Source: Bryobacterales bacterium (GTDB lineage Bacteria > Acidobacteriota > Terriglobia > Bryobacterales > Bryobacteraceae). Taken from it: a DNA stretch of 5,383 nucleotides. The stretch spans positions 1 through 5,383 of the forward strand of contig JAOAPP010000082.1 in NCBI GenBank assembly GCA_025462985.1, given 5' to 3'. Made by a program: the position numbers and the translations under genes. The notes beneath the pieces are model-generated. The model was not told the origin of the DNA, searched no databases, and saw only the letters and a list, made by a program, of their open reading frames with translations. How positions within the stretch are numbered: position 1 is the first letter of the stretch; each line of letters opens with the position of its first letter. Below, one piece after another: positions 1-5,383 of this stretch.

Positions 1-1267
1 CGGGGCTCAGGCCCCTTTGCCGCAACGCAATCTCCAGGGCGAACGCCGTGTAGAGCTGAGCAAGAGTAACAGCAATCGCCATGCCCACTGCGCCTGATCT
101 CATGCTGAGCGCGATACCCGCGGCAGCGTTCACAATACCGGCCGTCAAAACAATGAAGCTAACCTGGCGATCCAGCCCGAGCGGAAGCATCCATTGCGTT
201 GAGACAACCGTGCATATCGCCTGTAGCGGAATGAGAAGTCCGAAGACTCTCAAGACTGGAACGGCCGCCTGGAATGCGGGCCCAAGGACCAGGTTAACCA
301 GGAACGGAGCGCCAACGGTCAGCGCGATCCCGAGAAGCACGCCGAGACCGCCCAGAAATAACAGGCTCTTTCGAACGGTGCGAAGTCCATCGCGAGGGTC
401 GCGCTTCACTCTTTCGGACTGGTGAGGGAAGAGCGTTTGGTTGACCGGCCAGAGCGCCTGGAACGCGACCTGTCTGAATTTGTCAGCACTTCCGAACAGG
501 CCTACCGCTGCCGGGGATGCAAAGAAACCCAAGATGAGGCCATTCGCTGAGCTAACGACGGTCATGGAGGCGCGAAATAAAAACATGGGCCAGCCAAGGC
601 GAAGAACACTCCACGTGAGGGCAAAACTTGGCCGGCAGAAACCGATTTCGTAGCCGGCCATTCCCACTGTTATCGCGTGAGATACGGCGCAACCGATCGC
701 CTGCGCTAACATGATCTTCCAGCCATCCTCAGGCCTGTGCACAAGAACGAAGATGCTGATTGTCGCGACAAGCCTTCCGGTGATATCGAGGCCACCCGCC
801 CAAGCCATACGCTGCAATCCCTGGAAGTACCAGAGCATATTGATTCCCTGCGCCACACCCCAAAGGGTACTGGACCAAAACAAAGCGGGGGATGGGGCAA
901 CGCGCAACGTGTAGGGACGAATCAACAGTGCCAGGCTGACGCCGACCAGTGCCAGGCATACCTTTGCAGTCGTGACGCCGGTGACCAGTTCTCGCAACCG
1001 GTTCTTATCCTGCGAACATCTCGCAACTTCCCGAGTGGCCGAAAAGTCGAACCCATACTCGACGCCCATAGCTATGAGGGAACCGATCGCTTGAGAAAAC
1101 AGCACGGCGCCCCAGCCCCCGGGACCAAGTACACGTCCAACGTAGGGGATTGTCACAAGCGGCAGCAGATATGTACAGCCCTGGACGGCGTAAAGAGAAA
1201 CTACGTTTACTATCAGCTTTCGGCGGGTGGAGATCAGGCCCAGTGTAGGCCATCGATTCGGAAGCAT
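1..1267 (-). CDS. Wzx/RfbX-type polysaccharide flippase (3' end outside window)
   Basis: Probable inner-membrane flippase that moves a lipid-linked oligosaccharide from the cytoplasmic to the periplasmic face, as in O-antigen, capsule or exopolysaccharide assembly. The reading frame is open for 422 codons from the ATG at 1267 to the window edge; the stop lies outside. The translation is strongly hydrophobic with repeated membrane-spanning stretches. Its N-terminus carries family-typical signatures: PLVTIPYVGRVLGPGGWG at residues 36-53 (first helix, then the loop with the G-x-G-W-G turn) and EYGFDFSATREVA at 70-82, close to the 'YGFNLSATR' pattern of Wzx/polysaccharide-synthesis proteins. Family members are usually about 420-480 residues, so most of the protein is present. 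An in-frame TAG sits directly before this ATG, so no earlier start is possible; no clear Shine-Dalgarno is seen. It starts 37 bp after the glycosyltransferase and is probably co-transcribed with it. The family assignment is firm; the glycan is unknown. Confidence 0.88.
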   Translation of the reverse strand, partial: MLPNRWPTLGLISTRRKLIVNVVSLYAVQGCTYLLPLVTIPYVGRVLGPGGWGAVLFSQAIGSLIAMGVEYGFDFSATREVARCSQDKNRLRELVTGVTTAKVCLALVGVSLALLIRPYTLRVAPSPALFWSSTLWGVAQGINMLWYFQGLQRMAWAGGLDITGRLVATISIFVLVHRPEDGWKIMLAQAIGCAVSHAITVGMAGYEIGFCRPSFALTWSVLRLGWPMFLFRASMTVVSSANGLILGFFASPAAVGLFGSADKFRQVAFQALWPVNQTLFPHQSERVKRDPRDGLRTVRKSLLFLGGLGVLLGIALTVGAPFLVNLVLGPAFQAAVPVLRVFGLLIPLQAICTVVSTQWMLPLGLDRQVSFIVLTAGIVNAAAGIALSMRSGAVGMAIAVTLAQLYTAFALEIALRQRGLSP

Positions 1268-1304
1268 CTAGCGCAGCGTTGGCAAACAGCTCGGCTCATA
1301 CCGA

Positions 1305-2234
1305 TCAGGACCGCGAAAAGCCCAGAATCCGCTTCACGGGTTTTGCAACATCAATAAACTGACGCAGCAGTTTGCTTGTGCGCGACCATGGGCCAAAGAA
1401 TCGCAGAAAGCCGAGCGTATTGAACCGTAGCCCTTCATCGCTCACGAGATAAGTGGAGCTCTTCCATGTCAGTCTTCGCCCTGGTCCCCCGGCAAGCGCG
1501 ACGTTCCTCAGCGCCTCCGTGTTATCCAACATAGCAACTCCGCCAAGATGGCGTGGATAGCCATGATTCTGGTGAATGGATACCGTTGCGGGAGTCGCGT
1601 CGATCAGTGCGCCGCCCATACGACGCACGCGATGAAGCAGTGCGTTATCGAAATAGGCTCTCCCGATCGCGAAAGGCGGAAGATCGCCCCAGAGACCGCG
1701 TGGAAAGACGAAGAAGTCGCACGACCGTTCACTGCGTAACTGTCCGTCAGCCGCTACCTGGGCAGAGATCATTTCTTCCCAGCCGTCCTCGAACGAGAGT
1801 TCTTGCTCCACATCTAGGTTCCAGGGACGCGCGCCCATCAGAAATCGGCTCTTACGTGCGGCCACTAACTCGACCGCACGGGAAAAATCGCTCATCAAGA
1901 TAATGTCGGCATTGACATAACAGAGCAAATCGGCGCTGGACGAGGAGCATGCCTCTGCTTTCCGAACGATATCGTTGAGCAGTGGCGTTCCAAACTCGTT
2001 AACCTCTACTTCCGGAATGTGAGTAAGGGAAAACTCTTTACATATTTCGGCCGTTCCGATTTCGTTTCCGAAAAGGATGACTCGGGGACGAGGCTCCAGG
2101 CGTATCCAACTGCGAATTGCATTTCGCTGAATGGTTGCGATGTGGCTGTCTACAAAGGCTTTGGGACTCGCAAATAGAGTAAGCATAAAGTGCGGCTGAG
2201 AATTGCCGAACGTGCGAAACAACTCATATTGCAT
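1305..2234 (-). CDS. Probable glycosyltransferase of a surface-glycan cluster
   Basis: A 309-residue soluble protein without signal peptide or membrane helix, read from the strand opposite the respiratory genes. From residue 17 it opens like a nucleotide-sugar transferase (MLTLFASPKAF, then IQRNAIRSW at 35-43, a pattern familiar from hypothetical or family-2-like glycosyltransferases). A hydrophobic strand ending in VNADI (107-111) sits where GT-A enzymes carry the metal-binding DxD-type motif. Further conserved-looking blocks are DFFVFPRG (173-180), FDNALL (195-200) and IHQNH (220-224). Sugar donor and acceptor cannot be read from the sequence. It lies just upstream of the flippase gene in the same direction, which supports a role in assembling a glycan that the flippase exports. 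The start is uncertain: neither the ATG at 2234 nor the in-frame ATG at 2186 (Met17) has a good ribosome binding site, and homology-like sequence begins only at Met17. The coding call is firm; the exact enzyme activity is inferred. Confidence 0.72.
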   Translation of the reverse strand: MQYELFRTFGNSQPHFMLTLFASPKAFVDSHIATIQRNAIRSWIRLEPRPRVILFGNEIGTAEICKEFSLTHIPEVEVNEFGTPLLNDIVRKAEACSSSSADLLCYVNADIILMSDFSRAVELVAARKSRFLMGARPWNLDVEQELSFEDGWEEMISAQVAADGQLRSERSCDFFVFPRGLWGDLPPFAIGRAYFDNALLHRVRRMGGALIDATPATVSIHQNHGYPRHLGGVAMLDNTEALRNVALAGGPGRRLTWKSSTYLVSDEGLRFNTLGFLRFFGPWSRTSKLLRQFIDVAKPVKRILGFSRS

Positions 2235-2235
2235 T

Positions 2236-2280
2236 CGGCGAAGACGCTGCAGCTATCCTCGATAGGATGCGAAATCGCCG
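2236..2280. repeat. Nested inverted repeat next to the glycosyltransferase start
   Basis: Outer arms CGGCGA (2236-2241) and TCGCCG (2275-2280) are exact reverse complements. Inside them ATCCT (2255-2259) and AGGAT (2264-2268) are exact reverse complements around a 4-base CGAT loop, and the inner stem can be lengthened by two more G-C pairs if one T (2254) is bulged out. In the leftward transcript the outer 3' arm ends one base before the ATG at 2234, so a folded leader would abut that start codon. It could be a regulator binding site, a translation-affecting leader hairpin, or chance. Confidence 0.4.
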
Positions 2281-2515
2281 TCCAGCGTTACTGAACATCT
2301 GAGAGAAATACGCAATGGATGCACAAGGCTTAAGCGGGGCTCTGTCGTGGCCCAAACAGACGCTTCCTTACAGGTTCTTTATTAGTCCAATCCTGATGGT
2401 ACCCGCATAGTAGCCCCGGTCACAAAGGAAGCAATCATTCAAAACTCCAATTCTCTAAATCATTTGGCGCTCTAAGACTCGACCCCCATCCACCCGCAGC
2501 TGCTACCTTCACCAC

Positions 2516-2520
2516 GGAAG
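2516..2520 (+). promoter_or_regulatory. Ribosome binding site for the 2528 gene
   Basis: GGAAG lies 7 bases before the ATG at 2528. It is a moderate Shine-Dalgarno match at normal spacing and supports this start over later ones. Confidence 0.55.
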
Positions 2521-2527
2521 CAACTTC

Positions 2528-3220
2528 ATGCATCATCGCGATCGAAACCACTCCGTCATTTCTGACGCATCGAATCAGCCCACCACTACGGAAGGCAAAT
2601 CCGTCTCTTCGCAGAACGTGGCCAAAACTACGCTCACTGGCCGCGCCGTCCTGGTCTCCGCCCACGATGCAGACCGATATGCATCCCATCTGCAGGCCTT
2701 CTTCGAAGAGATTGCACCGGCCGGTCGGCGCGAAACGCTCCTGACGCAATCCTTGGCCGATATTGCCTGGCGTCTGGAACAGATCGCCAGCCTTGAGATG
2801 CTTATCTACGCCAGTGACCGCACTTTCTACGCAGACCGTTTCACGGACGAACGGGCAGACGTCAAGGCCCAGCTGATTGAGCTCGCCGTCTACCAGTCCA
2901 ACGAACGCCAGCTGCGCAATTTGCAAATTCAGGAAGCCCGGCTCCGCCGCGAGCGCGACCGCGACAACGAAGAACTCCGATACCTGCAAGCTGAACGCCG
3001 CCGCGCCGCCGAGCACCAGATGCAACTCGCCGCTCATACTTACCAGCAAGCGAAAAAAGAAGAAAAGCCCTACGACCCCGCCGCCCTTGGGTTCGTTTTT
3101 TCAACTGACGAAATCGAGCGCTTTCTCATCCTCCGCGAGGCCGAAGGAGCCATCGCCGCCCACCGGCAATCAGCGGTTCCCGCCCTTGAATCGTCGCGGC
3201 GAAAAAGGCGGCCGATCTAG
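2528..3220 (+). CDS. Conserved hypothetical protein, coiled-coil-rich, acidobacterial-type family
   Basis: A 230-residue soluble protein of unknown function. The N-terminus (about residues 16-43: TTEGK at 20-24, SSQN at 27-30, LTGR at 36-39) looks like a degenerate version of the 'STGPKT.EGK..SSxNAxKHGLTG' opening of a hypothetical family found in many paralogous copies in Acidobacteriota. Residues 50-100 fit the following helical region (FFEEIAPAGRRE at 58-69, then a stretch with LxxIAWRLxxIxxLE). Residues about 125-180 are very rich in Arg, Glu and Gln and are predicted by eye to form a long charged helix or coiled coil. GFVFSTDEIERF (188-199) resembles the family's C-terminal block. There is no signal peptide, membrane segment or recognisable catalytic motif. 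The start is supported by GGAAG 7 bases upstream. The gene stands alone between two unrelated operons, so context says nothing about its job. A long antisense frame overlaps it but has no support. Confidence 0.75.
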   Translation: MHHRDRNHSVISDASNQPTTTEGKSVSSQNVAKTTLTGRAVLVSAHDADRYASHLQAFFEEIAPAGRRETLLTQSLADIAWRLEQIASLEMLIYASDRTFYADRFTDERADVKAQLIELAVYQSNERQLRNLQIQEARLRRERDRDNEELRYLQAERRRAAEHQMQLAAHTYQQAKKEEKPYDPAALGFVFSTDEIERFLILREAEGAIAAHRQSAVPALESSRRKRRPI

Positions 3221-3378
3221 CTGTTTGTATGCCATGGACTGCGGCATTCGCGAAAACCTCCTCGTGTTGTCTCGGCTGCAATGACCGGTGGCTGTCCACG
3301 GGAATCCACTTCTCGAATTAGCACTCGTTTTACAGAACGGCAACAAGAATTGGGCAGAGAAAGCTTACTTTTCAATTA

Positions 3379-3393
3379 GCGGCCCGGAGCCGC
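3379..3393 (+). promoter_or_regulatory. Short GC hairpin abutting the Rieske ribosome binding site
   Basis: GCGGC (3379-3383) and GCCGC (3389-3393) are exact reverse complements around a 5-base loop, and the purine-rich ribosome binding site begins at the very next base. There is no T run after it, so it is not an intrinsic terminator. It might keep the binding site exposed or protect the mRNA 5' end, or be chance in GC-rich DNA. Confidence 0.3.
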
Positions 3394-3399
3394 GAGGAG
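3394..3399 (+). promoter_or_regulatory. Ribosome binding site of the Rieske gene
   Basis: GAGGAG is a strong Shine-Dalgarno core, placed 4 bases before the ATG at 3404. The spacing is slightly short but usable, and it fixes this start. Confidence 0.7.
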
Positions 3400-3403
3400 T
3401 AGC

Positions 3404-3913
3404 ATGATCGGCAAACAAGGAATTTCAAGCCGTCGGCAGTGGCTTGTTCGGGGAATCAGCGGTCTCGCTGCGATTCTTTCAGCTGCTATCGGCACGCCAG
3501 CGGCCCTATATATTCTCGTTCCACCAAAGAAGAAGAAGGATTCGAGCTGGGCCGACGCTGGCAACTTGAATGAGGTCCCGCTGAATAGGCCTCAACAGAT
3601 TCAGCTCCAGCGAGTGCATTTCGATGCCTGGAAGATACGGTCTGAAACTGATGTGGCGTGGGTAGTCAGAACGGACGAAGACCATGTGACAGCCTTCTCA
3701 CCGAGGTGCACCCACTTAGGCTGCGCCTATCGTTGGGAACCGGGGGCCCAGATCTTTCTCTGCCCTTGTCATGGCTCTAAATTCTCGAGCACGGGAGCAG
3801 TGTTATCCGGCCCTGCATCTCGCCCGCTTGATCAGTACGCAGTCAAGGTGGAAGGAGACCGCCTCTGGCTTGGCGATGTTGAATCTGGAAACGGGGCGGC
3901 ACGGAGCAGCTAA
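3404..3913 (+). CDS. Rieske [2Fe-2S] iron-sulfur protein of a bc-type quinol oxidase complex
   Basis: A 169-residue membrane-anchored Rieske protein. In quinol:cytochrome c oxidoreductases it takes the first electron from quinol at the Qo site and hands it to a c-type haem. The N-terminus has a Tat-type twin-arginine segment (SRRQWL, residues 9-14), then a hydrophobic anchor (about 17-39) and a KKKK stretch (42-45) before the soluble domain. The cluster-binding boxes are complete: CTHLGC at 102-107 and CPCHGSKF at 120-127. Predicted ligands are Cys102, His104, Cys120 and His123, with Cys107-Cys122 as the stabilising disulfide. GPASRPL (136-142) is the Pro-loop region. The length fits compact bacterial Rieske subunits. 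Its TAA is followed immediately by the ATG of the cytochrome b gene, so the two products are almost certainly one operon and one complex. The 'qcrA/petA' role is clear; I leave the symbol blank because naming differs between bc1 and b6f types. Confidence 0.95.
   Translation: MIGKQGISSRRQWLVRGISGLAAILSAAIGTPAALYILVPPKKKKDSSWADAGNLNEVPLNRPQQIQLQRVHFDAWKIRSETDVAWVVRTDEDHVTAFSPRCTHLGCAYRWEPGAQIFLCPCHGSKFSSTGAVLSGPASRPLDQYAVKVEGDRLWLGDVESGNGAARSS
3903..3906 (+). promoter_or_regulatory. Ribosome binding site of cytochrome b inside the Rieske gene
   Basis: GGAG lies 7 bases before the ATG at 3914, within the last codons of the Rieske gene. With the stop and start codons adjacent, this suggests translational coupling of the two subunits. 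Confidence 0.55.
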
Positions 3914-5383
3914 ATGTCCTCCGTCCTCAGCTGGTTAGAAGAACGTACCGGAGCAGTTTCGGTAACGAAGCAACTGCTCTATGAGCAGATACCCGCGTCA
4001 TCCGGATGGGCCCAGGTATTTGGAAGCGTTGCGCTGTTTTTATTCCTGTTGCAGGCATTCACCGGCGTTTTGCTAGCTCTGAATTATGCCGCCACGCCAG
4101 GCGATGCTTATGACAGCCTTCTCTACATAGCTCAGGAGGTCACCGGCGGCAGGCTGGTTCGCAATCTGCACCATTGGGGCGCCAGCGCTCTAGTTGTAGT
4201 AGTTGCCTTGCATGCTGTCCAGGTATTTGTATACGGTGCCTACAAGAAACCGCGCGAGGTGCTTTGGATTTCCGGCGTAGCCCTACTATTGTTCGTTCTC
4301 GGATTTGCACTCACCGGTTACCTGCTTCCGTGGGACAACCGCGCTTATTGGGGTACCGTCGTCACCACGCAGATTGCCGGACAGGCCCCCTTTCTTGGCC
4401 ATTACTTGCAGGGCCTGATGGGTGCGACCAGAGGTATCGGGGTAACAACCTTTTCCCGTTTTTACGCACTGCATTCGTTGGTGCTGCCGGCTATCACAGT
4501 GTTTCTAACGTCTGCGCACCTGTCGTTGGTTCGGAGACATGGCGTCACAGCTGCACCCGATAATCATGAGCGGGTCAGCTTCTATCCGGCGCAAGTGTTT
4601 CGGGACGTGTTGGCGGTATTCGCTGTCTTCTGTCTTCTCTTCATTTCATCGTTACTATTCGATGCACCGCTGGAGAGAATGGCCGATCCAAACGATAGCG
4701 GCTACACGCCTCGTCCCGAGTGGTACTTCCTCTTTCTGTTCCAAACTCTCAAGTACTTCCAAGGTCCGTTCGAGTGGATCGGCAGCATCGGCCTGCCAAC
4801 AGCAGCCGTCTTAACCTTGCTTGCAGTTCCCTTCATAGATCGAACGCTTGTGGTAACAGTCAGAAGGCGGGGGCTGGCCATTGCAGCAGCGATCTGCTTC
4901 TCGGGCGTGTGGGTATTCCTGACCGCTTCTGCCATCCATGACGATCGTGCCTCGTCGACCGCACGAGCGGCGCCGGGAACATCGCAAATCGCCCTTCGGC
5001 TCCCGCCTGAAGAATTGGCTGCCTTCGGATACTTTCAGCAGAACAGATGCGACATATGCCACAACCTTATCGATGGGCAGCCGAAGCCTGGACCAACGCT
5101 GGCGACTGATCCTGTCCGCCGCTCCCCCGAGTGGATGACGGACCACTTCCGCACTGCCGCTGCCGACGATGCGAGCAGAAAGATGCCCGTTCAAATCACT
5201 CCTGCGCAAATGAATGCGCTCCTCATGTTTATGTCGAAGATCACCCCTGAAGCAGCAATCGACGCGGCCTCCGCGCCGCGCACGCTCACCGAAGGCGCTT
5301 CCGTCTATGTCGCCAGCTTGTGTTCCACATGCCATAGAGTGAACGGCGTGGGTGGCACAACCGGCCCGTCCCTGAATGGTGTT
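3914..5383 (+). CDS. Cytochrome b fused to a C-terminal c-type haem region (3' end outside window)
   Basis: Core subunit of a quinol:cytochrome c oxidoreductase; the frame is open for 490 codons up to the window edge. Residues 1 to about 210 match the cytochrome b/b6 N-terminal domain: four helices (about 33-56, 88-108, 116-138, 185-206) with haem-b ligands His86/His187 and His100/His202. LLPW(D) at 137-141 is conserved. Residues about 220-341 match the C-terminal (subunit IV-like) domain with helices about 230-249, 291-309 and 321-341 and the Qo-site PEWY at 268-271. After a short linker come two c-type haem sites: CDICH (379-383), with Met424 in an MP motif as likely sixth ligand, and CSTCH (470-474) followed by GPSL (484-487). 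The second domain is cut by the window edge, so its Met ligand is unseen and further domains may follow. The start directly follows the Rieske stop, with GGAG 7 bases upstream. No separate cytochrome c1 gene is visible; the fused domains probably replace it. Confidence 0.93.
   Translation, partial: MSSVLSWLEERTGAVSVTKQLLYEQIPASSGWAQVFGSVALFLFLLQAFTGVLLALNYAATPGDAYDSLLYIAQEVTGGRLVRNLHHWGASALVVVVALHAVQVFVYGAYKKPREVLWISGVALLLFVLGFALTGYLLPWDNRAYWGTVVTTQIAGQAPFLGHYLQGLMGATRGIGVTTFSRFYALHSLVLPAITVFLTSAHLSLVRRHGVTAAPDNHERVSFYPAQVFRDVLAVFAVFCLLFISSLLFDAPLERMADPNDSGYTPRPEWYFLFLFQTLKYFQGPFEWIGSIGLPTAAVLTLLAVPFIDRTLVVTVRRRGLAIAAAICFSGVWVFLTASAIHDDRASSTARAAPGTSQIALRLPPEELAAFGYFQQNRCDICHNLIDGQPKPGPTLATDPVRRSPEWMTDHFRTAAADDASRKMPVQITPAQMNALLMFMSKITPEAAIDAASAPRTLTEGASVYVASLCSTCHRVNGVGGTTGPSLNGV

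Larger units (their letters stand above)
2235..2527. other. Divergent intergenic region
   Basis: This 293-bp gap separates the leftward polysaccharide genes from the rightward hypothetical gene, so it should hold promoters for both directions. I could not find a convincing -35/-10 pair on either strand; the base composition is locally more AT-rich around 2380-2390 and 2430-2465. The only clear structure is a nested inverted repeat next to the glycosyltransferase start, listed separately. No open frame with a plausible start and ribosome binding site was found in it. Confidence 0.6.
3221..3403. other. Spacer before the respiratory operon
   Basis: 183 bp between the stop of the hypothetical gene and the Rieske gene. 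It should contain the operon promoter, but no convincing sigma70-like pair was found; TTTACA near 3328 resembles a -35 box but has no good -10 at proper spacing. No typical intrinsic terminator (GC stem plus T run) follows the upstream gene. The only visible structure is the short GC hairpin at 3379-3393. Confidence 0.5.

Noticed and set aside
81..653. Two rightward frames (81-425 and 441-653) in the first 700 bases
   Set aside because: Both lie antisense to the flippase; their Arg/Pro/Ser-rich translations are typical of shadow frames.
737..1357. Rightward open frame of 206 codons across the flippase region
   Set aside because: It is antisense to a continuous, hydrophobic, clearly recognisable flippase frame; its own translation is low-complexity polar sequence with no family look.
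1553..1903. Rightward frame opposite the glycosyltransferase
   Set aside because: Arg-rich shadow translation with no ribosome binding site, while the opposite strand shows conserved glycosyltransferase-like blocks.
2427..2523. Direct repeat GGAAGCAA at 2427-2434 and 2516-2523
   Set aside because: Only 8 bases, no third copy or flanking structure; the second copy is explained by the ribosome binding site.
2435..3049. Leftward frame of 204 codons overlapping the hypothetical gene
   Set aside because: Long antisense frames are common opposite GC-rich genes. The rightward frame has a ribosome binding site and a recognisable family pattern; this one has neither.
3328..3360. TTTACA as a possible -35 box of the respiratory operon
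   Set aside because: No TATAAT-like hexamer at 16-18 bases downstream, so a promoter cannot be supported from sequence alone.
4174..4563. Rightward frame inside cytochrome b in another phase
   Set aside because: The cytochrome b frame carries all haem ligands through this stretch, so this is a shadow.
4811..5335. Leftward frame of 174 codons opposite the haem-c domains
   Set aside because: Both CxxCH motifs and the MP motif are in the plus-strand frame; the antisense translation is Arg/Gly-rich with no domain.

Overview
The window looks like a piece of a chromosome of mid-to-high GC from a Gram-negative bacterium, most likely an Acidobacteriota member. That placement is an inference. It rests mainly on the hypothetical protein at 2528-3220, whose N-terminal 'TTEGK..SSQN...LTGR' pattern and Arg/Glu-rich helical body resemble a protein family that is very common in acidobacterial genomes. 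It is also consistent with a Rieske/cytochrome b operon in which cytochrome b is fused to c-type haem domains. No tRNA, rRNA, CRISPR array, insertion sequence or phage gene was seen.

Left part (1-2234, minus strand): two genes read leftward and end a surface-polysaccharide type cluster. The upstream gene is a probable glycosyltransferase (1305-2234). After 37 bp comes a polytopic Wzx/RfbX-type polysaccharide flippase (1-1267), open at the left edge of the window. The presumed roles are sugar transfer and membrane translocation of a lipid-linked glycan.

Middle (2235-3403): a 293-bp divergent intergenic region contains a nested inverted repeat touching the glycosyltransferase start. A rightward lone gene (2528-3220) for a soluble, coiled-coil-rich protein of unknown function follows, then a 183-bp spacer.

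Right part (3404-5383, plus strand): a respiratory operon for a quinol:cytochrome c oxidoreductase (bc-type complex). A Tat-type Rieske iron-sulfur protein (3404-3913) is followed with no spacer by a cytochrome b gene (3914 to the right edge). The cytochrome b gene encodes all haem-b ligands and the PEWY quinol-site motif, then continues in frame into two CxxCH haem-c domains. The Rieske protein would take one electron of the quinol bifurcation. Cytochrome b would recycle the other, and the fused haem-c domains would play the role of cytochrome c1 and possibly also of the mobile electron carrier. This fused b-cc polypeptide is the most interesting item in the window. It combines b6f-like histidine spacing, no candidate cysteine for haem c_i, and an apparent seven-helix topology that puts the haem-c domains on the periplasmic side.
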